From Diadophis punctatus similis (Eukaryota; Chordata; Lepidosauria; Squamata; Dipsadidae), in contig JALIGW010000061.1 in the NCBI GenBank assembly GCA_023053685.1, positions 886,001 to 950,000 of the forward strand: a stretch of DNA of 64,000 nt, given 5' to 3'. The notes below the pieces were generated by a model. That model saw nothing but the letters and a program-made list of their open reading frames with translations, did no database searches and had not been told where the DNA came from. Positions 51,758-62,477 of this stretch are shown here, one piece after another; position 1 is the first letter of the stretch, and the number at the start of each line of letters is the position of its first letter. A program made the position numbers and the translations under genes.

Positions 51758-53154
51758 AATGGTGGACTAAGACTTGCCCCTGTCACCTCAATGGACTCTG
51801 CCCAGCCGGAGTCCAGTTTCGACCGGATCTGAGCGACTTTATCTGACAGAAACTGCGCGAATTCCTCAGCTCTACCTTGCAAGTGTTCCTCGCTCCCCCC
51901 TTTGGCAAGGAGGGAGCGGGTCACCCTAAACAAGGTGGCTGGGCAAGAATCTGCGGACGCAATAAGAGCGGAAAAATGAGATCGTTTTGCCGCCCTTATC
52001 GCCACTAAATAAGACTTGATGTAGGTTCTTAATAGTGTTCGATCAGACTCGGTTTTACTGGCTCTCCAGCGGCGCTCCAGACGCCTCTTTTGGCGTTTCA
52101 TCTCCCGGAGCTCCTCGGTAAACCAGGGGGCTTTCCGGGATCCACTGCCGCGGAGAGGTCGCAAAGGCACAATCCGGTCTAATGCCGCTGATGCTGCGGT
52201 GTTCCAAGCAGCCACCAGGGAATCAGCCGAATTGTGTACCAGGGTTTCAGGTATTTCCCCAAGTTCCCTCTGGAATCCTTCTGGCTCCATTAGGCGCCTG
52301 GGGCGGAACCACCTAGTCGGTCCCGCCTCCCTGCGGGGGAGGAATGGGGCTGCGAAATCCAACCTCAGTAGGAAATGATCTGACCATGACAGCTGGGTGG
52401 TGACTATGTCCCCTATCTTCAGATCATCTCTCCACTGCCCCGAAAGAAACACTAGGTTGAGCGTGTGGCCTCCCTCATGAGTCGGACCCTGGATTACTTG
52501 GGTCAGGTCCATGGTTGTCATGGAATCCATGAACTCCTGGGCTACCCCAGAAGTTTCGCCAGCCGAAGGCAGGTTGAATTCCCCCAGCACCATAAGCCTA
52601 GGGAACTCAACTGCCAAGCCGGCTACTGCCTCGAGCAGCTCAGGCAGGGCCTTACTAACGTAGCTGGGAGGCAGGTACGCTAGGAAAAGGCCCACCTGAA
52701 CCCCTAAGTCCAACTTCAGAAGGAGCGTCTCACACCCAACAATCTCCGGGGCAGGGATCCTACGAGGATGCAGATTTTGGCTCGTTATCATTGCCACTCC
52801 TCCCCCCCTTCCCTGGGGTCGTGAATGATGCTGCACTGAGAACCCGTCTGGGCATATCTCGGAGAGAGCTACTCCCCCCTCCTGGCCCATCCAGGTCTCA
52901 GTTATACACACCAGGTCTGCCCCCTCTTCTGTGATTAGATCACGTATCAGGGGGGCTTTGTTGGCAATTGACCTGGCGTTAAGCAGCAACATCTTGAGCC
53001 CAGGGCCCTGAAAACCCTGGTTGCCAGGTACTTGGGTTGAGCAAGATGGAACCACATCGGAGGGGCTGGAACAAGGGATCGCTTGTAAGCAGCGAGGTCT
53101 TATTCCCCGAGAGCGGCCCGCCCCTCTGCTCCTGCCATATCTGCCTCTTCCCAT
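51715..53154 (-). CDS. L2 endonuclease domain and linker (479 codons)
   Basis: ATG 53,154; LLLNARSIANKAPLIRDLIT (APE motif I Asn), LVCITETWM (Glu), LMVLGEFNLPSAG (GDFN in active copies, here GEFN, so the catalytic Asp is changed to Glu), LSWSDHFLLRLDF (SDH). Then a basic linker (KRQKRRLERRWRASKTESDR). It nicks DNA for target-primed transcription. The frame reads into the RT with a shift near 51,750. Confidence 0.85.
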   Translation of the reverse strand: MGRGRYGRSRGAGRSRGIRPRCLQAIPCSSPSDVVPSCSTQVPGNQGFQGPGLKMLLLNARSIANKAPLIRDLITEEGADLVCITETWMGQEGGVALSEICPDGFSVQHHSRPQGRGGGVAMITSQNLHPRRIPAPEIVGCETLLLKLDLGVQVGLFLAYLPPSYVSKALPELLEAVAGLAVEFPRLMVLGEFNLPSAGETSGVAQEFMDSMTTMDLTQVIQGPTHEGGHTLNLVFLSGQWRDDLKIGDIVTTQLSWSDHFLLRLDFAAPFLPRREAGPTRWFRPRRLMEPEGFQRELGEIPETLVHNSADSLVAAWNTAASAALDRIVPLRPLRGSGSRKAPWFTEELREMKRQKRRLERRWRASKTESDRTLLRTYIKSYLVAIRAAKRSHFSALIASADSCPATLFRVTRSLLAKGGSEEHLQGRAEEFAQFLSDKVAQIRSKLDSGWAESIEVTGASLSPPLWEEFGLFLLKMWT

Positions 53155-53725
53155 TATGACAGAGATGTTCCGGCTCTCGTCCCTATCAGAGACCCCCTTC
53201 CCCCCTCCCCGCTGGTCTCCCTCCCTCCCTGCAGGCCATACATACCATTCTCACAAGATAGGGTAACTGAGCCCTGCCCCCCCCCCACTTCTGTTTCCAC
53301 ACTCAGCGGGGGGGAACAGAATCCCAGTCCCTAGCTCTTCCATTACTTCCCATTCATTCTAAATACTCAGACACCCATCTCACTCATCCCCATACTCAAT
53401 CACACCCATACCACACCTCAGAGGAGGAGAATACAATTTAAAAATTTAAAAAGAAGGCAGGCTCATCAAGGTAAGGGTGTGCTGGGGAGGCAGGTTCCCT
53501 GGTTCGACTCAGCCTCCCAGTTGTTCTGTAGTCCAGGGGTGGCAAAAAACCTCCCTTACTCTGATGATTTTGGGAGTCTGAAGTCCTACACCCCTCGGTT
53601 TGCGATCGACTTCTATCCGAGGGGGGGTACCACATCTTCGCCTTAATTACTGTGGTCATTAAAGCGACCTGGGACATCCACGGGGGCAGAGGTGGTGTTG
53701 AGCAAGGCATCCAGGATAGTTATAA
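53155..53725 (-). promoter_or_regulatory. Presumed L2 5' UTR
   Basis: Pyrimidine-rich on the plus strand (cccccttcccccctccccgc) and free of other repeats. No promoter motif can be assigned. Confidence 0.35.
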
Positions 53726-53839
53726 TCGCCACAGGTTTAAAAAAGTCTCTGGATGTATACTGGCGGCAGTGATATCTCTAACTTCTCACGCTCACTGTCT
53801 TCCCCCCTCCCCCCTCCATGTCTTCTATGTAGAATGGTG

Positions 53840-54412
53840 ACAAACGATGCTTTGTCAGTGACGGGTGCTGACATCAGACGCCAGCCTGTTTGGATGTGGC
53901 ACCCACCTCAACGCCAAGGTAGCTCAGGGTTGTTGGTCACAGCAAGATCTTCTCAACGACATCAATTGGCTGGATCTGAGGGCAGCTCACCTGGCGCTCT
54001 GCCATTTCCACCAGGATCTCACAGACCAGCACGTTCTTTTGTTGACAGGCAATGTCACAGCAAAGGCGCATGTGAACAGGCAAGGGGGCACACACTCCAG
54101 AGTGTTGATGCGTGAAGCACAGAACATTTGCACCTGGGCAGAGACTCACCTGCGCTCCTTGCGGGCGGACCACATATCGGGGGTATCCAACACCCAGACG
54201 GACTGGTTGAGGAGGACAATGCTCGACTAGTCCAAATGGCAACTCCACCCAGCTCTCTTCTGCCAGATCGTGGAGAGATTCGTCCGTCCGTCTTTGGACT
54301 TGTTCGCCAGCCTTCAAAATGCGCAACTTCCACAATTTTTTCCCGTTTCTGCAATCCAGCAGCAGAGGGGACCAATGCCCTATGACTATCTTACTATCTT
54401 GGCTGGCGGAAC
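53840..54412 (+). pseudogene. DIRS-type retrotransposon RNase H fragment
   Basis: SDASLFGCGTHLNAKVAQGC, LNDINWLDLRAAHLALCHF, HVLLLTGNVTAKAHVNRQGG, LREAQNICTWAETHLRSLRA and HISGVSNTQTDWLRR, then after a frameshift SLDLFASLQNAQLPQFF. This is the RNase H and following region of DIRS-like elements, which integrate with a tyrosine recombinase. RT, methyltransferase-like and recombinase genes are absent. Active copies have GWGAH and TDN where this has GCGTH and TGN. Confidence 0.75.
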
Positions 54413-54990
54413 TCTTTTTTTTTTAAATTCAAAAAGTTTTATTAGTACAAAGTAGAAATATTTTTCTCTTTTTCTCCCCCCCTCCCCCTTCACCCCCTCC
54501 CCCTCCCCCCTCTCACCCCCCCCGACTTCCCAAAGAAAGCACAGGGCATAATATTCCATAAAATAAATTTCAAATATACTAACAGATTCTTAATTTCCAC
54601 ATTTCTTTGAATCTTTAACACCTTGTTGCTCAAAACCTTTTAAGCATAATCTAAAAATCAAGCATATTGTTAAACAAACATCATTTCAATATCTCAGGCT
54701 GATAATTTACTCCACAAGTTATCTTTCCTTTATATAAAATTTATATAATCTTTAAAGTATAATAATAAAAGAAAAAAGAAAAAAAGGAAAAAATCCATTT
54801 CATTCAGTTACAACCATCAACATCATTTCCTCAATATTAAGTAAAACTTCCTTCTTCCGACAATACCTCTTCAGCATGCATAATAATTTAAAATATTCTA
54901 ACAAATTGTTAATTCCGGTATTTCTATATTTCTTTAACCCCTTATAACTCAGAAATTTTTAAACATAATCTAAGAGTCAAACACATTTTT
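54413..54990 (-). mobile_element. HAL1-like 3' UTR fragment (copy A')
   Basis: poly(T) then gttttattagtacaaag, a C-rich tract (54,475-54,525), cttcccaaagaaagcacagg and gcataatatt: the 3' UTR of the ORF1-only L1 family, as in copies A and B. It carries no coding sequence. Confidence 0.75.
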
Positions 54991-55036
54991 TTTATTGAAA
55001 AGTTTTTTAAAAAATGTGTTTGACTCTTAGATTATG
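54951..55036. repeat. Small palindrome between HAL1 copies A' and A
   Basis: aaacataatctaagagtcaa followed by acacatttttt is mirrored by aaatgtgtttgactcttag and attatgttt. The centre reads tttattgaaaagttttt, an L1 3'-end-like stub. Confidence 0.85.
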
Positions 55037-55044
55037 TTTAAAAA

Positions 55045-57692
55045 AAATTTTTTTTTCCAAAGAGTTTTATTAGTACAAAATTACATAGATAATAGCTAAA
55101 CATTAAATAGAAAGTACAAACATTTTTTTTAATTTTTCTCCCCCCTAACCCACCCCCTCCCCTCCCCCCCTCCCCCCCGGACTTCCCAGAGAGAGTACAG
55201 GGCATAATATCAATAAAATAAATTTAAATTAAATTAAAAAAATTTGACTTCCACCTTATTTTTTTAAAACTTCAACTCCAAATTGTACACTAATAAAAAT
55301 TCCTTCCTCCTCCTTTCAATCATCTACCCTTCACAACATTTCTTCACTGTTAACTAAGAATTAAATGATTATTACATAAATGATGACTAAGTATTAAATA
55401 CAAAAACCTTAAACTTCATCATAAAATCAATCAGTATATAAATAACATACTATTACTATATATCAGATTATAAGCACTAATTCCAAACTTTAAATAACCT
55501 TCCTCCCAAAAAAAAATGTTAAATCTAATTGTAATATTTTATAACTGGATAGATAACAATTCCAAATCTTTCTCACAATTAAATAAAACTTAAATTGATA
55601 TTACACAAAAAATAACTAAATAATAATACAAAAACCTTAAACTTCATCATAAATTCTACCACTCTATTAGTAACATAATGTTACTATGTATTAAATTATT
55701 AGGTTCAAAAAAGTTCTAAATCTTTAAAAAGAATTAATAATACTTTGAATAAGCCCCCCCAAAAAAACAAAAGAAAAAAAAGAATGCAAGAAGTAAAGAA
55801 AAGAAAAAAAAATTAAGGAAAGAAGGGAAAAAGAAAAGTACAGTCATAATGGCAACCATCTGTCCAATAAACTTCAACACTGCATCTTGTTGTATCTTGA
55901 TGATGGTTGCATCTTTTTGTAACTTGATAATTTTGTAGTTGTCAGCTCGCCTCCCATCTGACCCCGATCTTCCATCTCCTTTTCCACACTGTAGACATCT
56001 GTCTGGCTCTGCCAATCATTTAAATTTTGTAAATCTGTTTCGATTTGAAGAGGAAGGGATGGCTTTCCCTCCTCCTCCTCTTTTGTTTTCATACATCTTT
56101 CCTCTGGAATCTTGGATATATCAGCCTTTAAGACGTTGACATAAAATTCAGTAGCTTTCTTTGTTGTATTAAGCCGATATCTTTTTCCCAGAAATTTCAC
56201 TGCAACTCCTGTTGGTGCTTCCCATTTGTAATGTAAATTTAACCTTTTAAATTCATCAATCAGAAAGGTATAATCTTTTCTGGCTTTGAGCATTTTAGAG
56301 GGAATTTCTTTCCATATCATCAGTTCCTGGCCATTCACCTGCAGATTATTCTTAAACGTCGCCTGTATAATCCTATTCCGTAAGGCTCTTGTAGTAAAGT
56401 ATATTACAATATCCCTTGGTAGGTGTTTTTGTTTTGCATACCAGGAGTTGATTCTATATATTTTATCAATTTGCCTGGCTAGTTCTTCTTTAGACAGTCC
56501 AGACACCTGCTCCAAAGCTTCCACCATCCTTCCTTTCAAATCTTCATATAATCCTTCTTTCAACCCCCTGACCCTTATGGCAAATTCCATGGATCTGAAT
56601 TGCGTCATTAACACCTCTGTTTCAAAATTTGCAATGTCATTTTGTATTTTATCTATGTATTCTACTGAAGTTGTCAAAACTTGTTTGTTTTCTTCAATGC
56701 GGTTTGCCAAAACTTCAATATTTGTTTCTAGACCTTTACATACCTCCAACACATCATTTCTAATTTGTTGGTCAATATTCTTTAAAGCAGCCTGCATTTT
56801 ATTATCTATTTCACTAATTTTTTGGTTAAATTCAACAATAAGTTCATCTTTCATAATCTTTAAGGTACTTATTAAATTTTCAGGTGTTAAAGACTTTGGG
56901 GGTGTTAACTCAGTGGTAAGTTGCATTTTAGAAATATAACCAGATGAATAATCCATTCTTTTATTCAAAACAATCTTTCCAGATTTTGAAGCCATTTTAG
57001 TATTTCCAGTGGTGAACAAAGAAAAAGCCAAGCCTCTAGTTAAAGTTCTTTTAAATTTCTTTTAAAATTCTTTCAAATTCCAAAGCCAGATAGAATTTTA
57101 TTTTTAAAAAATTGTCAGTTATTATTTAATCCAGAATCGGGAGACAGAGAGAGTAAAGCCAACTTTCAAAATCAAAAATTTCCATAAGAAAAAAAGCTGC
57201 TAGGGAAACGAAAGTTACTTTCACTTCTCCTCCCACTTTCTCCGATCGCCATGTTGTAGCCTAATAACTGTTACTTAGTTTCTTCCGAAGTGAAAATCAG
57301 CAGTGGAGTTGAAAGAAAAAAAAATCTGTACTTGCCCTTTAAAATCCTGTCTCTCTCTGTCTGCTTGTTTAAACAATTAAGTAGTTGTAATCCCATTCAC
57401 GAAGCAGCGGGTGGTCACGGCATCTTGCTCCGCAAAAGCGGAGGTTTCCAAGTCCCCGGAGCAAGAGACAGGCTGGCTGGGGAGCCCTCACCTTTCGCGC
57501 CCCTGGCTGACACTTGGGGCACTAGGGGGGGCTCTACCCCACCTGTCCGGCTCTCATCTCTCCCCTTTGCCCGGGGCAGAGACTTTCAAGCCGCCAGACA
57601 GCTGTTCTGGCGGCTTTAACGGGGAAAAGGAAAGGCGCTCAACGAGGAGCGTCCGCGATGCAGCGATCCGGAACCGGAAGCCCCCCCAAAAT
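55045..57692 (-). mobile_element. HAL1-like element, copy A (ORF1-only L1)
   Basis: 3' UTR (55,045-55,873), an ORF1 of 385 codons, and a 5' UTR of about 660 bases to 57,692. No ORF2 is found between ORF1 and the 3' end, although the same family order is kept in copy B. It depends on ORF2 of other L1s. Confidence 0.85.
55874..57031 (-). CDS. L1-type ORF1 protein, copy A
   Basis: 385 codons; ATG 57,031, though the second Met (MASKSGK, 13 residues on) may be the native start. Domains: a long coiled coil (KISEIDNKMQAALKNIDQQI to NRIEENKQVLTTSVEYIDKI, residues about 75-150), RRM-like FAIRVRGLKEGLYEDLKGRM, and C-terminal domain RDIVIYFTTRALRNRIIQAT with KDYTFLIDEFKRLNLHYKW and FLGKRYRLNTTKKATEFYVN. 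This is the trimeric RNA chaperone of L1. The tail (EKEMEDRGQMGGE) is acidic. The full frame is open, suggesting recent purifying selection. Confidence 0.9.
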   Translation of the reverse strand: MAFSLFTTGNTKMASKSGKIVLNKRMDYSSGYISKMQLTTELTPPKSLTPENLISTLKIMKDELIVEFNQKISEIDNKMQAALKNIDQQIRNDVLEVCKGLETNIEVLANRIEENKQVLTTSVEYIDKIQNDIANFETEVLMTQFRSMEFAIRVRGLKEGLYEDLKGRMVEALEQVSGLSKEELARQIDKIYRINSWYAKQKHLPRDIVIYFTTRALRNRIIQATFKNNLQVNGQELMIWKEIPSKMLKARKDYTFLIDEFKRLNLHYKWEAPTGVAVKFLGKRYRLNTTKKATEFYVNVLKADISKIPEERCMKTKEEEEGKPSLPLQIETDLQNLNDWQSQTDVYSVEKEMEDRGQMGGELTTTKLSSYKKMQPSSRYNKMQC

Positions 57693-57718
57693 TTTTTTTT
57701 ATTGAAAAGTTTTAAAAG
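57693..57718 (-). other. L1 3'-end stub at the centre of a large palindrome
   Basis: tttttttttattgaaaagtt and ttaaaagtac lie between the mirrored 5' ends (gatccggaaccggaagccc / gggcttccggttccgg). They match the last 30 bases plus poly(A) of the same L1 family in minus orientation (compare 61,848-61,875). Confidence 0.7.
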
Positions 57719-58375
57719 TACGGGCTTCCGGTTCCGGTTCGCTGCATCGCGGATGCTCCCCATTGAGCGCCTTTCCATTTCCCCGTTAAAGCCGCCATAA
57801 CAGCTGTCTGACGGCTTGAAAGTCTCTGCCCCGGGCAAAGGGGAGAGATGAGAGCCGGACAGGTGGGGTAGAGCCCCCCCTAGTGCCCCAGGTGCCAGCC
57901 AGGGGCGCGAAAGGTGAGGGCTCCCCAGCCAGCCTGTCTCTTGCTCCGGGGACTTGGAAACCTCCGCTTTTGTGGAGCAAGATGCCGTGACCACCGCTGC
58001 TTCGTGAATGGGATTACAACTACTTAATTGATTAAACAAGCAGACAGAGAGAGACAGGATTTTAAAAGGGCAAGTACAGAATTTTTTTCTCTTTCAACTC
58101 CACTGCTGACTTTCACTTCGGAAGAAACTAAGTAACAGTTAATAGGCTACAATATGGCGATCGGAGAAAGTGGGAGGAGAAGTGAAAGTAACTTTCGTTT
58201 CCCTAGCGGCTTTTTTTCTTATGGAAATTTTTGACTTTGAAAGTTGGCTTTACTCTCTCTGTCTCCCGATTTTGGATTAAATAATAACTGACAATTTTTT
58301 AAAAAATAAAAGTCTATCTGGCTTTGGAATTTAAAAGAAATTTAAAAGAAATTTAAAAGAATTTCAACTAGAGGC

Positions 58376-59103
58376 TTGGCTTTTTCTTTGTTCTCCACTG
58401 GAAATACTAAAATGGCTTCAAAATTTGGAAAGACTGTTTTGAATAAAAGAATGGACTATTCATCTGGTTATATTTCTAAAATGCAACTTACCACTGAGTT
58501 AACACCCCCAAAGTCTTTAACACCTGAAAATTTAATAAGTACCTTAAAGATCATGAAAAATGAACTGACTGCTGAATTTAACCAAAAAATCAATGAAATA
58601 GATAATAAAATGCAGGCTGCTTTAAAGAATATTGACCAACAAATTAGGAATGATGTGTTGGAGGTATGCGAAGGTCTAGCAACAAATATTGAAGTTTTGG
58701 CAAACCGCATTGAAGAAAATAAACAAGTTTTGACAACTTCAGTAGAATACATAGATAAAATACAAAATGACATTGCAAATTTTGAAACAGAGGTGTTAAT
58801 GACGCAATTCAGATCCATGGAATTTGCCATAAGGGTCAGGGGGTTGAAAGAAGGATTATATGAAGATTTGAAAGGAAGGATGGTGGAAGCTTTGGAGCAG
58901 GTGTCTGGACTGTCTAAAGAAGAACTAGCCAGGCAAATTGATAAAATATATAGAATCAACTCCTGGTATGCAAAACAAAAACACCTACCAAGGGACATTG
59001 TAATATACTTTACTACAAGAGCCTTACGGAATAGGATTATACAGGCGACGTTTAAGAATAACCTTCAGGTGAATGGCCAGGAACTAATGATATGGAAAGA
59101 AAT
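58376..59103 (+). pseudogene. Copy B ORF1, N-terminal 243 codons
   Basis: From MAFSLFSTGNTKMASKFG through the coiled coil to LQVNGQELMIWKEI, where L2 begins. The open frame continues without a stop into the L2 RT (to 60,316), giving a 646-codon chimeric frame. Confidence 0.9.
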
Positions 59104-60510
59104 ACGCGGGTACAGTACAGAAACTGCCTTGGTCGCTCTGATAGATGATCTCTGGCGGGCCCGGGATGGGGGAAACTCCTCTATCCTGGTGCTACTTGAC
59201 CTCTCAGCGGCTTTCGATACCATCGACCATGGTATCCTTCTGCATCGTCTCGGTGAGTTGGGAGTGGGAGGCACCGTTTTACGGTGGTTCTCCTCTTATC
59301 TCGCCGATTGGATGCAGTCGGTGTTAACAGGAGGGCAGAGATCCTCCCCTAGGCCCCTGTTATGCGGGGTGCCTCAGGGGTCGGTTCTCTCGCCCATCCT
59401 ATTTAACATTTACATGAAACCGCTGGGTGAGATCATCCGCAAACATGGGGTGCGTTTCCACCAGTACGCTGATGACACCCAGCTGTACATCACCACCCCG
59501 TCTGACTTCAGTGTGGCAGTTGATGTAATGTGCCGGTGCCTGGACGACGTTAGGATCTGGATGGGGAGGAACAGACTCAGACTCAACCCCGACAAGACTG
59601 AGTGGCTTTGGGTATTGCCTCCTAAGGACTACGACAACTGTCCCTCCTTGGTTTTAGAGGGAACGAAACTGATTCCCTCGGACCAGGTCCACAACTTGGG
59701 GGTCCTCCTAGATCCACAGCTAAAATTGGAGCATCATCTTACTGCTGTGGCTAGGGGGGCCTTTGCACAGGTTCACCTTGTGCACCAGTTGCGGCCATAC
59801 TTGGAGAAGGAGGCTCTACTCACGGTCACTCACGCCCTTGTCACCTCCCGTTTGGACTACTGCAATGTGCTCTACATGGGGCTACCCTTGAAGAGTATCC
59901 GGAGACTCCAACTGGTACAAAATGCGGCTGCGCGTACTGTGGTGGGTGTACCAAGGTACACCCACGTGACACCTATACTCCGCCAGCTGCATTGGTTACC
60001 CATTTGTCTCCGGGTCCAATTCAAGGTGTTGATCACCATCTTTAAAGCCCTTCATGGCTTAGGGCCAGGTTATCTCCGGGACCGCATTCTGCCTCATACT
60101 TCCCTTCGACCAGTTAGGGCCCACAGAGTTGGCCTCCTCCAGCTCCCGTCAACCAAGCAATGCCGGCTGGCGGGTCCTAGGGGGAGGGCCTTCTCTGTGG
60201 CAGGCCCCGCGCTCTGGAACCAACTTCCTCCAGAGACCCGAACCACCCCCACCCTGCTGGCCTTCCGAAAAGCCGTTAAGACGTGGCTTTTCCTGCAGGC
60301 AGGGGGCAGAGCTTAACTCCAGCTGAACTCTCCCCCGGGTATGCTTGGTTGTTGCATGGTTGTTTTTATATTGCATTTTTAATTTTTATATTATGTTTTT
60401 AAATTTTGTTTATTGGTTTCTTGTATTTTCCTATGCTGTACGCCGCCCTGAGTCCTTCGGGAGTTGGGCGGCATATAAGAAAGCCGAATAAATAAATAAA
60501 TAAATAAATA
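59104..60510 (+). mobile_element. L2 LINE inserted in copy B ORF1
   Basis: The RT frame is intact: YSTETALVALIDDLWRARDG, VLLDLSAAFDTIDHGILLHR, GVPQGSVLSPILFNIYMKPL, YADDTQLYITTPSDFSVAVD, LRLNPDKTEWLWVLPPKDYD, VNRPLWNQ-type end LWNQLPPETRTTPTLLAFRK; then the 3' terminus and (AAAT)n. 5'-truncated: the endonuclease is absent. Confidence 0.93.
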
Positions 60511-60943
60511 AATTCCCTCTAAAATGCTCAAAGCCAGAAAAGATTATACCTTTCTGATTGATTAATTTAAAAGGCTAAACTTACAATATAAATGGGAAGC
60601 ACCAACAGGAGTCGCAGTGAAATTTCTGGGAAAAAGATATCGGCTTAATACGACAAAGAAAGCTACTGAATTTTATGCCAATGTCTTAAAGGCTGATATA
60701 TCCAAGATTCCAGAGGAAAGATGTATGAAAACAAAAGAGGAGGAGGAGGGAAAGCCATCCCTTCCTGTTCAAATCGAAACAGATTTACAGAATTCAAGTG
60801 ATTGGCAGAGCCAGACAGATGTCTACAGTGTGGAAAAGGAGATGGAAGATCGGGGTCAGATGGGAGGCGAGCTGACAAATACAAAATTATCAAGTTACAA
60901 AAAGATGCAACCATCATCAAGATACCACAAGATGCAGCGTTGA
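60511..60943 (+). pseudogene. Copy B ORF1, C-terminal part
   Basis: attccctctaaaatgc resumes exactly where copy A would continue (PSKMLKARKDYTF), with a stop near 60,565, then KFLGKRYRLNTTKKATEFYA to the end at 60,943. Confidence 0.88.
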
Positions 60944-61849
60944 AGTTTATTGGACAGATGGTTGCTAATATGACTGTACTTTTCTTTTTCCCTTCTTTCC
61001 TTAATTTTCTTTCTTTACTTCTTGCATTCTTTTTTTCTTTTCTTTTTTTTCTAACCTATTATTATTACTAATACCTTTTAAAGATTTAGAATCTTTTTTG
61101 AAGCTAATAATTTGATATATAGTAATATTATGCTATTAATATAGTGGTTGATTTCATGATGAAGTTTAAGATTTTTGTATTTTATATTTAGTTATTATTG
61201 GTGTAATATTTATTTAAGTTTTATTTAATTTTGAGAAAGAGTTGGAATTTTTATCTAAAATTATTAAGTTATAAAATATCATAATTTGTTTGAAAAGAAG
61301 GCTTATTTAAAGTTTGGAGTTAGTGCTGAATTTACAGGATAGGTTGTATTCCCTTTTTTTCTTTTCTTTTTTTTTAGCTTTTATATATATATATATATAT
61401 TTATTATTATTATTATCATTATTAATAATATTTTTTAGAGATTTAGAATTTCTCTGAAGTTAATAATCTGATATATAGTAATGTTATGCTATTTATATAG
61501 TGGTTGACTTTATGATGAAGTTTAAGGGTTTTGCATTAAACACTTGATTATTGCCTATGTAATATTCATTTAAGTTCTATTTAATAGTGAAGAAATGCTT
61601 TGCAGGATAGATGACGGAAAGGAGGAGGAAGGAATTTTTATGTGTACAATTCGGAGTTGAAATTTTTAAACAATAAGGTGGAAATTTTTTTTTTTAAAAC
61701 TTAATTTAAATTTATCTTATTGATATTATGCCCTGCATTCTCTCTGGGAAGTCCGGGGGTGGGGAGGGGGTGGGTGGGTTAGGGTTAGGGGGGTAGGGGG
61801 GAGAAAAATAAAAAATGTTTGTACTTTGTACTATTAAAACTTTTTGAAT
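60944..61849 (+). other. Copy B 3' UTR, no ORF2
   Basis: AT-rich, with two partial tandem copies of a block containing gatatatagtaatattatgc and gttgatttcatgatgaag, and a G-rich tract (61,755-61,800) typical of L1 3' UTRs. No RT motif in any frame. Confidence 0.75.
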
Positions 61850-61946
61850 AAAAAAAAAGTTTTAAAAGTACAAAGTACATACATTTTTGTCTTTTCTCCC
61901 CCCCTTTCCACCCTCCACCCTACCCCCCCTACTCACCCTCCCCCCC
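61850..61946 (-). mobile_element. HAL1-like 3' end fragment (copy C), cut by the retroviral LTR
   Basis: gttttaaaagtacaaagtac and the C-rich tract (61,895-61,946) match the family 3' UTR in minus orientation, tail to tail with copy B. Confidence 0.75.
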
Positions 61947-62356
61947 TGTGGGATTAATTTGGGAACAAAGTACTTTACTTCAGCCTGTAATGGTTAATTA
62001 TTAGGACAATGGCACTAAGCAGGACAGGAAAAGCATGATGTGACTCATCTCATCTGAAATCTGCTGACCCCAGTGCCTACGTGACCTGAAAGCTTACGTG
62101 ACATTATCCACAAGATACCTAAAGGATGTGTATTCAGGAATAGATTAACAATCCACAAGATACCTGAGGATGTGTACTCAGGAGTAGACTAACAATATGA
62201 CCATATATGGTATATACCCACCCCTTACTAACTTTGTCATGAGAATGTAACTGGATATGGGATGAATTGTAATAAAAGGGGGTTACAGAAGAGATTCTGG
62301 GCTCCTGTCCCGAGGTACCTGTTTGCGTGTCTCATTTCTCATGGGAGACCACCACA
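61947..62356 (+). repeat. 5' LTR of an endogenous retrovirus
   Basis: TGTGGGATTA to ACCACCACA, 410 bp, with tatatggtatata (possible TATA region near 62,205) and aataaa at 62,271-62,276. The 3' LTR lies outside the window, so age cannot be read. Confidence 0.85.
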
Positions 62357-62358
62357 TT

Positions 62359-62376
62359 TGGTGACCCCTCGATGTG
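62359..62376 (+). other. Retroviral primer binding site
   Basis: tggtgacccctcgatgtg two bases after the LTR. It begins with TGG as required for pairing to tRNA CCA. A tRNA-Arg-type primer is the nearest I recall, but this is uncertain. Confidence 0.65.
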
Positions 62377-62471
62377 ATTCCTCATGGGAATACGTCCCTG
62401 CCGACCCTCTACTTATTGCCTGGAATAGGCACGGTGCACCCGACGACGTCGCTGGCGACTGACTCTTTCTC

Positions 62472-62477
62472 GTAAGT
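62472..62477 (+). other. Probable major splice donor in the retroviral leader
   Basis: cGTAAGT just before the gag ATG at 62,478. Confidence 0.5.

Larger units (their letters stand above)
50008..53725 (-). mobile_element. Near-full-length L2 LINE
   Basis: 3' end complement (ccctcaggactcagggcggt) and (ATTT)n at the left; endonuclease and RT to the right; 5' UTR-like GC-rich sequence from 53,155 to about 53,725. Six L2 copies exist in the window and this is the longest. Boundaries at the 5' end are approximate because no TSD was identified. Confidence 0.85.
57719..61849 (+). mobile_element. HAL1-like element, copy B, with L2 insert
   Basis: Mirror image of copy A, from the 5' UTR (gggcttccggttccggttcg) through ORF1 to a 3' UTR ending cttttTGAATAAAAAAAAA. 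ORF1 is interrupted by L2 (59,104-60,510) and resumes to 60,943. No ORF2. Copies A and B are highly similar in both UTR and ORF1 but not identical. Confidence 0.85.
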
